A stretch of DNA of 64,000 nt from positions 1,612,001-1,676,000 of the forward strand of contig NZ_JAANIJ010000001.1 in NCBI RefSeq assembly GCF_011174705.1, given 5' to 3'. Within the stretch, counting starts at the first letter, position 1. Each line of letters begins with the position of its first letter. Shown here one piece after another: positions 41,527 through 53,898 of this stretch. The notes beneath the pieces are model-generated. The model was given only the letters and a program-made list of their open reading frames with translations. It made no database searches and was not told the origin of the DNA. The stretch is from Tessaracoccus coleopterorum. GTDB taxonomy: Bacteria > Actinomycetota > Actinomycetes > Propionibacteriales > Propionibacteriaceae. The translations under genes were made by a program, and so were the position numbers.

Positions 41527-43131
41527 GTGAGCCAGATCCCCGCCCTCCAGCACGCCATCCAGATCGTCGGCGTCGATGAGATCGTCGTCAACGACGCCAA
41601 GCCGGTCGACCCGGTCGGCCCGCACCAGATGCTGCTCCAGGTCGAGTCGTGCGGCATCTGCTTCAGCGACACCAAGCTTCTGCACGCGTTCGACTCCCAC
41701 CCACGCAAGGCGGAGGTGGTCGAGGGCATCTCCGCCGAGGCGCTCGCCGAGATCCCCGGCTACAAGCCCGGGTCGCTCCCGACGGTGCCGGGCCACGAGC
41801 CGGTTGGCCGCATCGTCGCCGCGGGCGACAAGGTGACGCACTTCAAGGTCGGCGACCGCGTCCTCGTGCAGGCCGACTGGAAGCACCTCCGCACGCCCAA
41901 GTCGAACGGCGCGTTCGGCTACAACTTCGAGGGCGCGCTGCAGGAGTACGTCGTCATCGACGAGCGCTGCGTCGTGTCGCCGTCCGGCGAGGAATTCCTG
42001 ATCCACGTCTCCGACGGCCCGTCCGCCGCTGCCGTCGGCCTCATCGAGCCCTGGGCCACCGTCGAGGGCTCCTACGCCTGGGCCGAGCGCAACCACGTCA
42101 AGGATGACGGCACCCTGCTGGTCGTCACCGACGGCGAGGCCACCGGGCTGGCCGACCTGACCGCCGCCCACGCCCCCGGCGAGATCGTCACCATCCCGGC
42201 GGCCGACATCGCCTCGATGGAGGGGCGCACGTTCGACGACATCGTCTACTACGGCGCCGACGCGGCCACGATCGAGTCGCTTGCGGCCCTGCTGGGCACC
42301 CGCTCGGTGTTCTGCGTGGTGCTCGGTGGCGCCGCCATCGACCGGAGGGTGTCGCTGGACATCGGCCGCGTGCACTACGACTTCATCCGCTTCGTCGGCA
42401 CCACCGGTGACAGCCCGGCCGACGGCTACGCCTGGATCCCCGCCAACGGCGACCTCCGTGCGGGCGACAACATCGCCATCATGGGCGCCGCGGGCCCGAT
42501 GGGCCTCATGCACACGATGCGCGCCGTCACGTCGGGCGTGCCCGGCATCACCGTGACCGGCACCGACCTGAACGACGACCGCCTGCGGCACCTCGCCGAG
42601 ACGGTGGCCCCGGCCGCCGCCGACCGGGGCGTCGCCGTCAGCTACATCAACTCGGGCACCACCGAGCTGCAGCCCGGCTACACGCACATCTCGTGCATGG
42701 TTCCGGTGCCGGCGGTCGTGTCGCAGGCCGTCGACCTTGCCGCCGAGGACTCGATCCTCAACGCCTTCGCGGGGATCCCGGCCGGCACGCTCGGCGAGTT
42801 CGACCTGCAGGGCATCATCGAGCGCCGCATCTTCATGCTCGGCACCTCGGGCTCCGATGTCTCCGACATGCGCACCGTGCTCGACAAGATCGAGAAGGGC
42901 ATCATCGACACCCACATCTCGCTCGACGCCGTCACCGGCATGGCCGGGTTCCGCGACGCGATCGACTCGGTGATCAACCGCACCTCCGGCGGCAAGATCA
43001 TGGTCTACCCGCAGCTCCACGACCTCCCGCTGACCAGGCTCGTCGACATGCCGGAGAAGCTTCCGCACGTCGCGGCGAAGCTGAAGGACGGGATCTGGAC
43101 CAAGGAGGCCGAGCAGGCCCTGCTCGGCTGA
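41527..43131 (+). CDS. Large zinc-dependent alcohol/polyol dehydrogenase
   Basis: Intact, 534 residues, well above the ~350 usual for medium-chain dehydrogenases. The N-terminal GroES-like domain has ESCGICFSDTKLLHAF (catalytic Zn Cys), PTVPGHEPVGRI (His) and GDRVLVQADWKH; no four-Cys structural zinc cluster is seen. About 150 residues of extra sequence (TLLVVTDGEATGLADL to FCVVLGGAAIDRR) precede the NAD motif IMGAAGPMGLM. The SorC regulator next door and similarity in layout to SorE-like sugar-phosphate reductases suggest a phosphorylated ketose or polyol as substrate. GTG start follows AGAGAAAGG. Confidence 0.8.
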   Translation: MSQIPALQHAIQIVGVDEIVVNDAKPVDPVGPHQMLLQVESCGICFSDTKLLHAFDSHPRKAEVVEGISAEALAEIPGYKPGSLPTVPGHEPVGRIVAAGDKVTHFKVGDRVLVQADWKHLRTPKSNGAFGYNFEGALQEYVVIDERCVVSPSGEEFLIHVSDGPSAAAVGLIEPWATVEGSYAWAERNHVKDDGTLLVVTDGEATGLADLTAAHAPGEIVTIPAADIASMEGRTFDDIVYYGADAATIESLAALLGTRSVFCVVLGGAAIDRRVSLDIGRVHYDFIRFVGTTGDSPADGYAWIPANGDLRAGDNIAIMGAAGPMGLMHTMRAVTSGVPGITVTGTDLNDDRLRHLAETVAPAAADRGVAVSYINSGTTELQPGYTHISCMVPVPAVVSQAVDLAAEDSILNAFAGIPAGTLGEFDLQGIIERRIFMLGTSGSDVSDMRTVLDKIEKGIIDTHISLDAVTGMAGFRDAIDSVINRTSGGKIMVYPQLHDLPLTRLVDMPEKLPHVAAKLKDGIWTKEAEQALLG

Positions 43132-43135
43132 CCGC

Positions 43136-43164
43136 ACGGTGTGCCTCCGCGGGAGGCACACCGT
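43136..43164. terminator. Hairpin terminator after the dehydrogenase
   Basis: A perfect 13-bp inverted repeat (ACGGTGTGCCTCC, 43136-43148, with 43152-43164) with loop GCG starts 5 bases after the stop. It also ends the converging S4 gene. Confidence 0.82.
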
Positions 43165-43166
43165 CT

Positions 43167-43534
43167 TCATTCCCGGGCCCGCAGCTTCTCGATGGCCCGG
43201 CGGTCACGCTTGGTGGGGCGCCCTGCGCCCCGGTCGCGCACCGCGACCCTCCCACCATCTCCGGGATCGGGGCGGGCTTCTCAGGCGTCCGGTCGATGTA
43301 GGCGGCCTGGGCGAGCGGGGCACCGACGCGCTTGTCGAGCGTCGGATCGACGACCTCGATCAGCCTCTCGTCCTGCTCCTTGCGCACCCGCACCTTCTGG
43401 CCGGTGACGACGGGCTGCGCGGCCTTGGCGAGCTTGTCGTCGACGCGGACATGGCCACCGCGCACAGCGGCGGTGGCCATCGAACGGGTCTTGTACATCC
43501 GCACGGCCCACAGCCAGGAATCCAGTCGCGCCAT
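43167..43534 (-). CDS. S4-domain RNA-binding protein (Hsp15-like)
   Basis: About 122 residues, starting MARLDSWLWAVRMYKTRS, with the S4 fold signature AVRGGHVRVDDKLAKAAQPV followed by TGQKVRVRKEQ. The basic tail GRPTKRDRRAIEKLRARE is restored by one base near 43250. Hsp15/RqcP-type proteins bind stalled 50S-nascent-chain complexes or rRNA. Confidence 0.86.
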
Positions 43535-43578
43535 CGCCCCAGCTTAGGCGAGCCGGTCCCCGCCATGGGGCTGCGGGG

Positions 43579-44755
43579 TCAGCGGAGACCGAGCCTCCGC
43601 GAGCAGGCGGGCCACTGGCCCCAACCGGCCTTGGCCTGCAGCATCTTCGCCCGCTTCGTCTGCTCGGCCGCGGAGGCCCGCGAGGGCAGCCCGGAGCCTC
43701 CGACGGAGCGCCAGGTGGACACGGTGAACTGGTAGAGGCCGTGGTAGAGCCCGTTGCTGCTGACGATGCGCGGGTTGCCGCCGGACTCGCACTGCGCGAG
43801 CCTGGCCCACACGCCCCACCGATGGCCGACGCGGTGTCCTCCGCCTTCTCCACCTTCGTCCCCACCGTGGTCACCTCGTCCACGGCCTCAACCGCTACCG
43901 TCTCCGAGAGCAGCTTCCGCTGCGTCTCCACGCCGTCGCGGGTGGTGACCTCGAAGAGGCGGTCGATGCGTCCGTCGATGCCCTGGGTGGTCACCTGCGT
44001 GGTGCCGGACCTGTACTTTCCGCTCTTGACCTGGCTGGCGCCGTGGGCGACCGCCTCGGACTCGGTGACCTGTGTGGTGGCCCAGCGCACGATCGTGAGG
44101 ACGGTGGCACCGTCCTCCCCGACGGCCACGGTCAGTTCGTCGGCGTCGCCGAGGCTGAGGTCCTGATCGTCGAGCACCGACTGCAGCGGCGTCGGGCCCT
44201 CGAGCGAGGCGGTCGAGGCACCGTCGACGTGGACGATGCTGATCTCCCCGCCAGCGGCAGGTCGATCTCGGCACGGCCCTGCGACCGGGAGACCGTCATG
44301 GCCATGTCGCGGCCACCCGCCGCCTTCGCGAGTGCGGCACCCGCATGGTCCTCGGTGGTCCAGAGGATCGTGTGCTCGCTGTCGAGGACGACGTCGACGG
44401 CCCGCGCCCGGTCGATGCGGACGGTGCTGCCGTCGGCCAGCCGCGCGTCGAGGGCCGGGCTCACCTCGTCGTGTTCGCCCAACTCGATGCCCTGCTCCGC
44501 CAGGAGCTCCGACACATCGCCGGTGAACGTGCCGGTGCTGAGGAGCCGTCCGTCCGCCTCGAGGGTCACAGATTTGTGCGCGGCGGCCACCCCGACGCCG
44601 CCGAGCCCGAGCAGCAGCGCCAGCGAGATGGCCACCCCTGTGACCGCGACGCCGGGGCGCCTGCCGCGCGGCGCGGAACGCTTCGGGGAGGCCAGCTCGG
44701 TGACCTCGTCGATCCGGATCGACGCGTCGTCGGCCATGCGGCGTGGTGTGCTCAT
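43579..44755 (-). CDS. rpf: Resuscitation-promoting factor (Rpf)
   Basis: A secreted muralytic enzyme of ~390 residues. One membrane/signal helix (VAVTGVAISLALLLGLGGVGV) is followed by DUF348-type repeats (TLEADGRLLSTGTFTGDV), a G5 domain (SQVKSGKYRSGTTQVTTQG, QRKLLSETVAVEAVDEV) and the lysozyme-like Rpf domain VWARLAQCESGGNPRI with catalytic Glu and GLYHGLYQFTVSTWRSVGG. Shifts near 44250 and 43815. RpfB-type layout. Confidence 0.92.
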
Positions 44756-44879
44756 GCTTCTCCCATGGTGGCTCGATCGGCGCCAAGACTACCGATGGGG
44801 CCTTGTCACTGTCGCATCGCAGGGCACCGGCCGCACGGTCCGACCCCACCGGTAGGCTGCCTGGCAGGAGGAGAAGCAC

Positions 44880-45341
44880 ATGAGCATTCAGGATTACGGA
44901 CCGCAGCCCAACGTCTTCGACATCGAGGCCGCGACCGTCGCGAACCCCAACTACCGCACCGTCGCGTGGACCGGGAAGTACCTTCAGGTGACGCTGATGT
45001 CGATTCCGGTGGGTGGGTCGATCGGCCTCGAGACGCACCCCGAGACCGACCAGTTCCTGCGCATCGACGCCGGCCGCGGCCGCGTCACGATGGGCCCCGC
45101 CGAGGACGACCTTCCGTTCAGCGAGGAGGTGGGTGACGGCTGGTCCATCCAGGTGCCCGCCGGCACCTGGCACGACGTGATCAACATCGGCGACGAGCCC
45201 CTCCAGCTCTACACGATCTACGCCCCACCCATCACGCGGCCGGAAAGGTACACGCGACGTTCGCCGACGCCGAGGCCGACGAGGAGTCCGGCAACGACGA
45301 GCCACCCGCATGGAGCCACCAGCCGCACCCGGAGCACTGAG
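44880..45341 (+). CDS. Cupin domain protein
   Basis: About 153 residues. The cupin motifs are GGSIGLETHPETDQFLRID (His/Glu/Gln type metal ligands) and VPAGTWHDVINIGDEPLQLY. A polar acidic tail follows, reached through a shift near 45240. Similar small cupins are annotated as mannose-6-phosphate isomerase-like. It lies 3 bases upstream of an SDR gene. Confidence 0.85.
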
Positions 45342-45343
45342 GA

Positions 45344-48595
<3,252 letters not shown>

Positions 48596-48617
48596 CAGCG
48601 GCCGGGTCGGCCGGGCG

Positions 48618-49487
48618 TCACGCCTGCTCGGAGGCGGTCAGCGGGGTCGCGATGGCCCACCCTGCGACGCGGGTGGCGAACCTGCCCAGCGGCAACCCGA
48701 CGAGCCGGTCGAACCACCTCGACGTCGGGAGGTCGAGCATCTGCCTCGCCCAGACAGGCAGCGTCGCGACGGCGCCGGCCGCGAGCATCCAGTAGCCGAG
48801 CTTCCCGGGCCACGGCACCGGGGGCGTCCGCAGGATGAAGTCGACGGTGTCGCGCGCGGCGGGCGAGACGCGAAGCTCGGGCCGGTAGGCGTCGATGACC
48901 GCGAGCAGGTCGGCCTCGGTGCGTGGCAGGTCGACGGCGCCGAGCAGTTCCCCGACCGGTGCCGCCGAGGCGACGTACGCGTCGGCCTCCCCCGGCCCGA
49001 GCCGCGCGGGCCCGAAGGCCTGGTAGGAGGCGAGGAAGCTCTGCGTCTCGGCGACGTGCACCCAGGCGAGCAGGTGCGGGTCGGACGCCCGGTAGGGGGT
49101 GCCGTCATCGGTCTTGCCGCGGACCCGCTCATGCACGGAGCGGACCCGGCCGATCAGGGCCTCGGCCGACGGGATGGGGCCGTAGGTCGTCATGGCGATG
49201 AACTCGCCTGTGCGCTGCAGCCGCCCCCACGGGTCGGACCGGTACCCCGAATGCCCGGCGACGCCCGCCATGGCGGCGGGGTGGAGCGCCTGGAGCAGCA
49301 GCGCCCGGATGCCTCCGGCGTACATGGCGGCGTCGCGGTTGATACGCCAGATCGCCTCGTCGCTCCGGTGCCAGCGCTCGCCGTCAGCGCCCCAGATGCT
49401 CGCTTCGCGGGCCTCCGGGTCGGGGCCGGCGACCTTGTCACGGATCGCCGACCCGATGAGGTGACGCAGCTTCTCGATCGGGCGCAT
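48618..49487 (-). CDS. DUF2236 / MpaB-type oxygenase family protein
   Basis: Intact, 289 residues, no signal peptide. Typical features are YAGGIRALLLQALHPAAMAGV, HSGYRSDPWGRLQRT, DPHLLAWVHVAETQSFL and a C-terminal hydrophobic stretch near GYWMLAAGAVATLPVW. The family contains b-type-heme oxygenases such as latex-clearing protein relatives, with histidines in HPAAM and HVAE as candidate ligands. Substrate unknown. Confidence 0.85.
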   Translation of the reverse strand: MRPIEKLRHLIGSAIRDKVAGPDPEAREASIWGADGERWHRSDEAIWRINRDAAMYAGGIRALLLQALHPAAMAGVAGHSGYRSDPWGRLQRTGEFIAMTTYGPIPSAEALIGRVRSVHERVRGKTDDGTPYRASDPHLLAWVHVAETQSFLASYQAFGPARLGPGEADAYVASAAPVGELLGAVDLPRTEADLLAVIDAYRPELRVSPAARDTVDFILRTPPVPWPGKLGYWMLAAGAVATLPVWARQMLDLPTSRWFDRLVGLPLGRFATRVAGWAIATPLTASEQA

Positions 49488-49510
49488 GCCCCAAGGGTAT
49501 GCGCGAACCG

Positions 49511-50613
49511 GCTAGATGTACTTCCCCGTGACGTTGTGAACGCGTTCTGAGGGGTTTGGCCGCCGATCCCGGTGTGGGGTCTGTGGTGATTGTAGTGATG
49601 CAGCCACGTTTCGTAGGCAGCGGCTCGTTCGGCTTCGCTGGTGTAGGGCTTCGCGTATGCCCACTCGGCGGCGAGGGTGCGGTTGAAGCGCTCGACCTTC
49701 CCGTTGGTCTGCGGCCGGTAGGGCTTGGTCCACTTGTGTTTGACGCCCTCTCCGAGAGCGTCGCGGAAGGCGTGGGATCGGTAGCAGGCGCCGTTGTCGG
49801 TCATCACCGCGGTGACGGTCACGCCGAGTCCCTGGAAGAACGCGTTCGCGCGGGTCCAGAACCCGCGGCGGTCTCCTTGCGTTCGTCGTCGAGGATCTCC
49901 GAGTACGCGACCCGGGAGTGGTCGTCGACGGCGTGGTGGAGGTATCGGTAGCCGCGGGAGCCTGCCGCTCCTGCCCGCGTTGCCTTGTCGCGGGCGGAAC
50001 CCGCGGCGCGGTCCTGCGTGGATCCGCGGCCGTGGGCGTGCCAGCCGCCGCCGTCGGGGATCCGGCCCTGCTTCTTGATGTCGACGTGCACGAGCTGCCC
50101 GGGCGCGGCGACCTCGTACCGTTTCGGCTTCGGCTTTCGCACCGGCAGCCCGGTGGCCTGGTCGATGTCCACCAGCTTCGGCATGCCGTACCGGGCCAGC
50201 ACACGACCCACCGTCGAGCGTGCCAGATGCAGGTGATACGCGATCCGGTGCGGACCCCACCGGCGCGTGAACCGCAACGCGATGATGCGCCGCTCCAACT
50301 TCCGCGGCAGTCGATTCGGCGAGGACGCCGGCCTCGAGCTGCGGTCAGTGAGTGGCTGCCCGGCCCGATACCTGTCGACCCACCGTTTCGCCGTCGCCGG
50401 CGAGCACTGGAACCGTTCCGCCGCGCGTCGCAGCGACCAGCCGCGATCGACGACGAGAACAACAAGACGACGACGCCCCTCCGGCGTCAAAGGCGCGTTA
50501 GCGTGGGACATGAAGACCTCCGTGAGCAAGATGCGAGTGTGGTAACCCACATCCTGCACGGAGGTCTTCGCCTACCTCACCCGTTCACAACCTGCCGGGG
50601 AAGTACAGCTAGA
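49511..50613. mobile_element. IS481-family insertion sequence with GCTAGA target duplication
   Basis: The element proper is 49517-50607 (1,091 bp). Its ends are inverted: TGTACTTCCCCG then a few differing bases and GTTGTGAAC on the left, matched on the minus strand from 50607. Identical 6-bp GCTAGA sequences flank it (49511-49516 and 50608-50613), matching the NCTAGN target preference known for IS481. It separates poxB from the DUF2236 gene. Confidence 0.92.
49512..50511 (-). CDS. IS481 family transposase
   Basis: DDE transposase of ~333 residues. The N-terminal helix-turn-helix has GWSLRRAAERFQCSPATAKRW and later RWGPHRIAYHLHLARSTVGRV. The catalytic core has VHVDIKKQGRIPDGGGW (first Asp), VMTDNGACYRS (second Asp) and RPQTNGKVERFNRTLAAEW (Glu). 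ATG 50511 is chosen over an in-frame upstream start near 50559. Shifts near 49860 and 49550; the restored C-terminus VHNVTGKYI ends with TAG contributed by the CTAG target. Confidence 0.92.
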
Positions 50614-52331
50614 AGACCTGTCTCCAGTTGGTGGCGGCGAGGTCGAGCAGTTCGTCGCCGCGGCCGTTGAGCACGGTGCGGATCGCGTACAGCGCGAAGC
50701 CCTTGAGCTGCTCCTGGGTGATCTTCGGCGGGATGGTCAGTTCCTGGCGACCCGTGGGGATGTCGATCAGCGCAGGTCCGTCGTGCGCGAACGCCTCGCG
50801 GAGCGTCTCCTCCAGCTTGGCGGCGTCGTCGACGCGGTAGCCCTTGACTCCGATCGCCTCGGCGACCTTCGCGAAGTCGGGGTTGACGAGGTCGGTGCCG
50901 AAGTCGACGAAGCCGGCGGCCTTCATCTCGAGCTCCACGAAGTTGAGGCTGGAGTTGTTGAGCACGACCACCTTCACCGGCAGCTTCTCCTGGACGAGGG
51001 TGAGCAGCTCACCGAAAAGCATGGTGAGGCCGCCGTCGCCCGACATCGTGACGATCTGGCGCCCGGGGAACGCGGCCTGCGCGCCGATGGCCTGCGGGAT
51101 CGCGTTGGCCATGGAGCCGTGGCTGAAGGAGCCGACGATGCGGCGCCTTCCGTTCATGGTGAGGTAGCGGGCTGCGTAGATGACGGGCGAGCCCACGTCG
51201 GGGAGGAAGACGGCGTCGTCAGCGGCGAGCTGGTCGATCACCTTCGCCACATACTGCGGGTGGAGCGGCTTGCCCTTCGGCGTGGGGGTGGCGAGGTCGT
51301 CGAGCTTGGTGCGGGTCTTCCGGTAGTGCTTCTGGGCCTCCTCCAGGTGGGAGCGGTCCTTCTTGCGCGGCACCATCCGGATCAACGCCTCGGCGGTGTC
51401 CTTGACCGTGCCGACCAACCCGAGGTCGAGCTGGACGCGGCGGCCGAGCTGCTCGCCGCGCACGTCGACCTGGATCACCTTGGCGTTGTCCGGGTAGAAC
51501 TGCTGGTAGGGGAAGTCGGTGCCGAGCATCAGGAGGGTGTCGGCGTTGGCCATGGCGCGGTAGCCGCTGGCGAACCCGAGCAGGCCCGTCATGCCGACGT
51601 CGAACGGGTTGTCGTACTCGACGTGCTCCTTGCCACGCATGGCGTGCACGATCGGGGCCCCCAGCACGTCGGCCAACGCGACCAGCTCATCGTGTGCCCC
51701 CGCCGCGCCTGCGCCGGCAAGGATGGTGATGCGCTTGCCGTTGTCGAGGAGCTCGACGGCGCGCCCCAGATCCTCCGAGCCCGGGATGACGCGCGGCTCC
51801 GCCTCGAAGGCGTGGGCCAGCTGGTCGCCGGCGGCCTGGCTGAGCGCCACGTCCCCGGGATCACCAGCACCGCCACGCCCCGCTTGGAGATGGCCTCCTG
51901 CATGGCGATGCGGAGGAGGCGGGGCATCTGGTCGGGGCTGCTGACGAGTTCGGCCCAGACGGAGCACTCGCGGAACAGCTCCTGCGGGTGGGTCTCCTGG
52001 AAGTAGTTGGAGCCGATCTCACCGGAGGGAATGTGCGCGGCGATCGCGAGCATCGGCACCCGGCTGCGCTGGGCGTCGAAGAGACCGTTGATGAGGTGGA
52101 GGTTGCCCGGCCCGCAGGAGCCTGCACAGACCGTCAGCCTGCCGGTCAGCTCGGCCTCGGCCCCGGCGGCGAAGGCGGCGGACTCCTCGTGTCTGACGTG
52201 GACCCACTCGAGCTTGGACGAACTGCGGACCGCGTCTGTGAGGCCGTTGAGCGAGTCTCCGGAGAGACCGTAGATCCGCTCGACCCCTGTGCTTCCAGCG
52301 ATGAAACGATGATCTGCGCGACGGTAGCCAT
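50609..52331 (-). CDS. poxB: Pyruvate dehydrogenase (quinone), PoxB-type
   Basis: A thiamine-diphosphate enzyme of ~574 residues, converting pyruvate to acetate and CO2 with electron transfer to quinone. Motifs are [21 protein letters not shown] (catalytic Glu, seen as [11 protein letters not shown]), [26 protein letters not shown] and the ThDP motif [31 protein letters not shown] (as SGDGGLTML and VVLNN). Shifts near 52290 and 51860. The stop TAG is part of the IS481 target duplication, so the reading frame is preserved. Other ThDP oxidases are less likely. Confidence 0.88.
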
Positions 52332-52434
52332 GTGCTTGATTCTTCTACATTCTCCGCCCCATCACCGACGAAGCACAGGGTCGCCCGCAGTCAACGCCGT
52401 TACTCCGGTCGCGAACACCCGACACCCGGGCGGG

Positions 52435-52923
52435 TCAGGCAGTCAGCAGGCCGTCGATCTGGTTGATCGCCGAGGTCGCTCCCTCGATCATCCCCATGTC
52501 GAGCACCTGCTGCAACGACTCGGCGGTCGGGTAGACCGATACCGCCGTCATGGTGGTGTGCCCACCGTTCGGCTCGAAGCGGTAGGTGTTGATGCTGACC
52601 GGGAGATCGGTGTTCTCGGCAAACGTCTCGTCGACGGCGAACCCGTCCTCGAAGGTGAAACTCCTGGGCGAGTCCACCTCCGTGACGCGCCAGAAGCCGT
52701 AGTACCGCTCCCCGTCGGGACCGGTCATGAAGTAGTTCATCCTGCCGCCCGGTGCGAGGTCGTGGTCGACGAAGGTGGCGGGATGCGTGGGCGGGCCCCA
52801 GACCCGCTCGAGCTGACGCGGGTCGGCGTAGACCTGCCAGACGCGCTCTACGGGGGCCGCGAAGTCGGCGGTGAGGATGATGGTGCGCGACTCGAGGTCG
52901 TGCGTTGCATCGGTGAGAGGCAT
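52435..52923 (-). CDS. SRPBCC/AHSA1 family protein
   Basis: Intact, 162 residues. The START-like fold opens with FAAPVERVWQVYADPRQLERVWGPP and includes GRMNYFMTGPDGERYYGFWRV. The C-terminal helix is SLQQVLDMGMIEGATSAINQI. Genes of this type are commonly paired with an ArsR regulator, as here (6 bases apart). Role unknown; ligand binding likely. Confidence 0.87.
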   Translation of the reverse strand: MPLTDATHDLESRTIILTADFAAPVERVWQVYADPRQLERVWGPPTHPATFVDHDLAPGGRMNYFMTGPDGERYYGFWRVTEVDSPRSFTFEDGFAVDETFAENTDLPVSINTYRFEPNGGHTTMTAVSVYPTAESLQQVLDMGMIEGATSAINQIDGLLTA

Positions 52924-52929
52924 GGTGGT

Positions 52930-53274
52930 TCATCCCTTCGGATCGGGTTGCGGTTCGGCCAGGAGTTCGTCGATGCGGGCGATGCGCCCGCGCCAGACGT
53001 CCTCGAGCTCGGCGAGCATGTCGCGCACGGAGCGGACCGCCGCGATGTCGCCGCTGGTGAGGGCCTCGCGGCCCTGTCGCCGCTTGGTGATGAGGCCCGC
53101 CTTCTCCAGGACGGCGATGTGTTTCTGGACGGCGGCGAAGCTCATGTCGTACTTCGCCGCGAGGGCCGAGACGCTGTGCTCCCCGGCAAGTACCCGACGC
53201 AGAACATCGCGCCGGGTGCGGTCGGCGAGCGCGTGGAACAGTGCGTCTGCACGATCCTCTTCGTTCCCGGCCAT
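52930..53274 (-). CDS. ArsR family transcriptional regulator
   Basis: About 114 residues from ATG 53274 (MAGNEEDRADALFHALADR). The winged helix contains HSVSALAAKYDMSFAAVQKHIAVLEKAGLI (recognition helix SFAAVQKHIAVLE). No metal-binding Cys motif, so it is a non-metal ArsR of the kind linked to AHSA1 genes. A longer in-frame start exists, but the promoter spacing favours 53274 and a leaderless message. Confidence 0.9.
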   Translation of the reverse strand: MAGNEEDRADALFHALADRTRRDVLRRVLAGEHSVSALAAKYDMSFAAVQKHIAVLEKAGLITKRRQGREALTSGDIAAVRSVRDMLAELEDVWRGRIARIDELLAEPQPDPKG

Positions 53275-53281
53275 GCCGCCC

Positions 53282-53309
53282 AATCTACAACCATTTAGTT
53301 GCATGTCAA
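53282..53309 (-). promoter_or_regulatory. ArsR promoter with embedded operator
   Basis: On the minus strand TTGACA (53309-53304) and TAGATT (53287-53282) are spaced by 16 bases. The spacer contains CAACTAAATGGTTG (53288-53301), an imperfect palindrome suited to an ArsR dimer. The ATG at 53274 is only 7 bases beyond the -10, implying a leaderless or nearly leaderless mRNA. Confidence 0.78.
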
Positions 53310-53391
53310 GGGTCCGCGGCCCACTTCCCGCCCGACGCGCCCTCCCGGGCCACCCGCCGACAGCATCCGGACACCGACCCAGGGCATTTTG

Positions 53392-53419
53392 GTTAGCCAA
53401 ACTAATGAACTAGGCTAAC
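53392..53419. promoter_or_regulatory. Inverted repeat upstream of marR, likely operator
   Basis: GTTAGCC (53392-53398) and GGCTAAC (53413-53419) form a perfect interrupted palindrome in the AT-rich stretch before the MarR gene. Its place 24 bases upstream of the ATG fits autorepression by MarR. Confidence 0.7.
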
Positions 53420-53442
53420 TACCCGAAGAGGGAGTACAACAC

Positions 53443-53898
53443 ATGAATCTGTCGGCGGAGACCGGGAACAACGCGGAGGACGCGCCCATGATCACGCTCG
53501 CGAACGACCTGCGGCTGGCGTGCCAACGCATCGCCCGCCGGGTGCGCTTCGAGTCGACGACCGCCGTCGCACCGCACCAGTTCTCGGTGCTCGTCTACCT
53601 GCACCGCATCGGCCCGCAGACGCCGACGCAGCTCGCCGCCCACGACCGGGTCAGCGCGCCGTCCATGACGAAGACCGTCAACTGCCTCGCCGAGGACGGC
53701 CTCGTCGAGCGCTTCCCCCATCCCGACGACCGGCGGCAGGTGCTCGTGCGCCCCACCGAGGCCGGGCACGCCGTCATCCGTGACACCATCGCCCAGCGCG
53801 ACACCTGGATGCTCGAGCACCTCGAGGGCCTCAGCGAGGAGCAGCTCACCCTGCTGCGCAGCGCCGCCGACCTGCTACTGGAGGTCTCGGATGCCTGA
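53443..53898 (+). CDS. MarR family transcriptional regulator
   Basis: Intact, 151 residues. The winged helix is TPTQLAAHDRVSAPSMTKTV then DGLVERFPHPDDRRQVLVRPT, where DDRRQ is the MarR wing signature. The MFS gene starts inside its 3' end (ATG 53891), so both are translated together; MarR presumably represses its own operon until a substrate of the exporter is present. Confidence 0.93.
   Translation: MNLSAETGNNAEDAPMITLANDLRLACQRIARRVRFESTTAVAPHQFSVLVYLHRIGPQTPTQLAAHDRVSAPSMTKTVNCLAEDGLVERFPHPDDRRQVLVRPTEAGHAVIRDTIAQRDTWMLEHLEGLSEEQLTLLRSAADLLLEVSDA

Noticed and set aside
41491-43170. Minus-strand open frame opposite the 534-residue dehydrogenase
   Set aside because: It is the antisense shadow of an intact gene with clear motifs; its composition (Val, Asp, Gly, His, Arg rich) is typical of such shadows.
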